A stretch of DNA of 64,000 nt from Vibrio sp. HA2012 (lineage in GTDB: Bacteria; Pseudomonadota; Gammaproteobacteria; Enterobacterales; Vibrionaceae), in NCBI RefSeq assembly GCF_002812955.1, contig NZ_PFXK01000001.1:434001-498000 (forward strand), read 5' to 3'. Position numbers and translations under genes: made by a program. Below, piece after piece: positions 63,955 to 64,000 of the stretch. The first letter of the stretch is position 1. Each line of letters begins with the position of its first letter. The notes under the pieces were generated by a model that worked only from the letters and a program-made list of their open reading frames with translations, had not been told where the DNA came from and searched no databases.

Positions 63955-64000
63955 TTGAAACGGACTCATCTAACCACACTTGCCTGTTTGATCGCGTTAA
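63955..64000 (+). CDS. Start of an exported protein, cut by the window edge
   Basis: A TTG at 63955 begins MKRTHLTTLACLIAL and runs open to the window end. GGAGA stands 7 nt upstream, and the residues look like the start of a signal peptide. Divergent neighbours of LapA-like adhesins are often parts of the type I exporter (for example a TolC-like LapE), but only 15 codons are visible, so identity is a guess. Confidence 0.4.
   Translation, partial: MKRTHLTTLACLIAL

Overview
The window is a contiguous piece of a gammaproteobacterial chromosome, most likely from the Vibrionaceae. Gene content and order support this: potABCD, ttcA-uspE-fnr, a FIST protein with its hybrid kinase, matP-lon-like-fabA-rmf, a GlyGly-CTERM DUF3466 protein next to uup, the 180 kDa NAD-glutamate dehydrogenase, pepN, prc-proQ, letAB-rsmF, a general amino-acid (aap) transporter, and tusE-acyP-rlmI. 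I recall much the same order around the terminus of chromosome 1 in Vibrio cholerae. I recognised no tRNA, rRNA, IS element, prophage or CRISPR array.

The most informative feature is positional: this is the chromosome terminus. A 28-bp dif site (XerC/XerD recombination) lies at 19595-19622, three perfect matS sites (MatP targets) lie at 2346, 10757 and 59890, and matP itself is 344 bp from dif. No Xer-integrated phage or island is present at dif.

Layout. 1-930: mobB (partial) and mobA. 1125-6129: an NtrC-like response regulator with a degenerate GAFTGA loop, its sensor kinase, then amt behind a good sigma-54 promoter with NtrC-type half-sites. 6220-11010: cobB and potABCD on the minus strand. 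11248-15860: a membrane protein, a Bax-like lipoprotein, ttcA, uspE, and fnr with a perfect FNR box in its promoter. 16156-19482: a NosP/FIST sensor and hybrid kinase operon. 19595-25240: dif, DUF3634-like, matP, lon-like protease, fabA under FadR/FabR-type operators, rmf, DUF3466. 25241-43904: mainly minus-strand housekeeping genes (uup, rlmKL, zapC, pyrD, gdhB, DUF2835, pepN, a secreted protein of unknown function, prc, proQ, msrC). 44046-49576: letAB and rsmF, followed by a probable SdsR small RNA. 49805-52993: cvfB, a truncated PEP-synthase-like barrel and an AroH-type DAHP synthase. 53609-57866: aapJQMP. 58060-60800: yccA, tusE, acyP, rlmI. 60863-63490: a small LapA-like RTX/VCBS adhesin, with the start of another exported protein at the right edge.

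Themes: nitrogen supply (amt, gdhB, aap, pot), oxygen/NO and stress signalling (fnr, FIST-kinase, uspE, SdsR, rmf), terminus organisation (dif, matS, matP, zapC) and envelope lipid and surface functions (letAB, fabA, prc, RTX adhesin). Gene calls are by recognition of motifs and remembered family sequences; no database search was possible.
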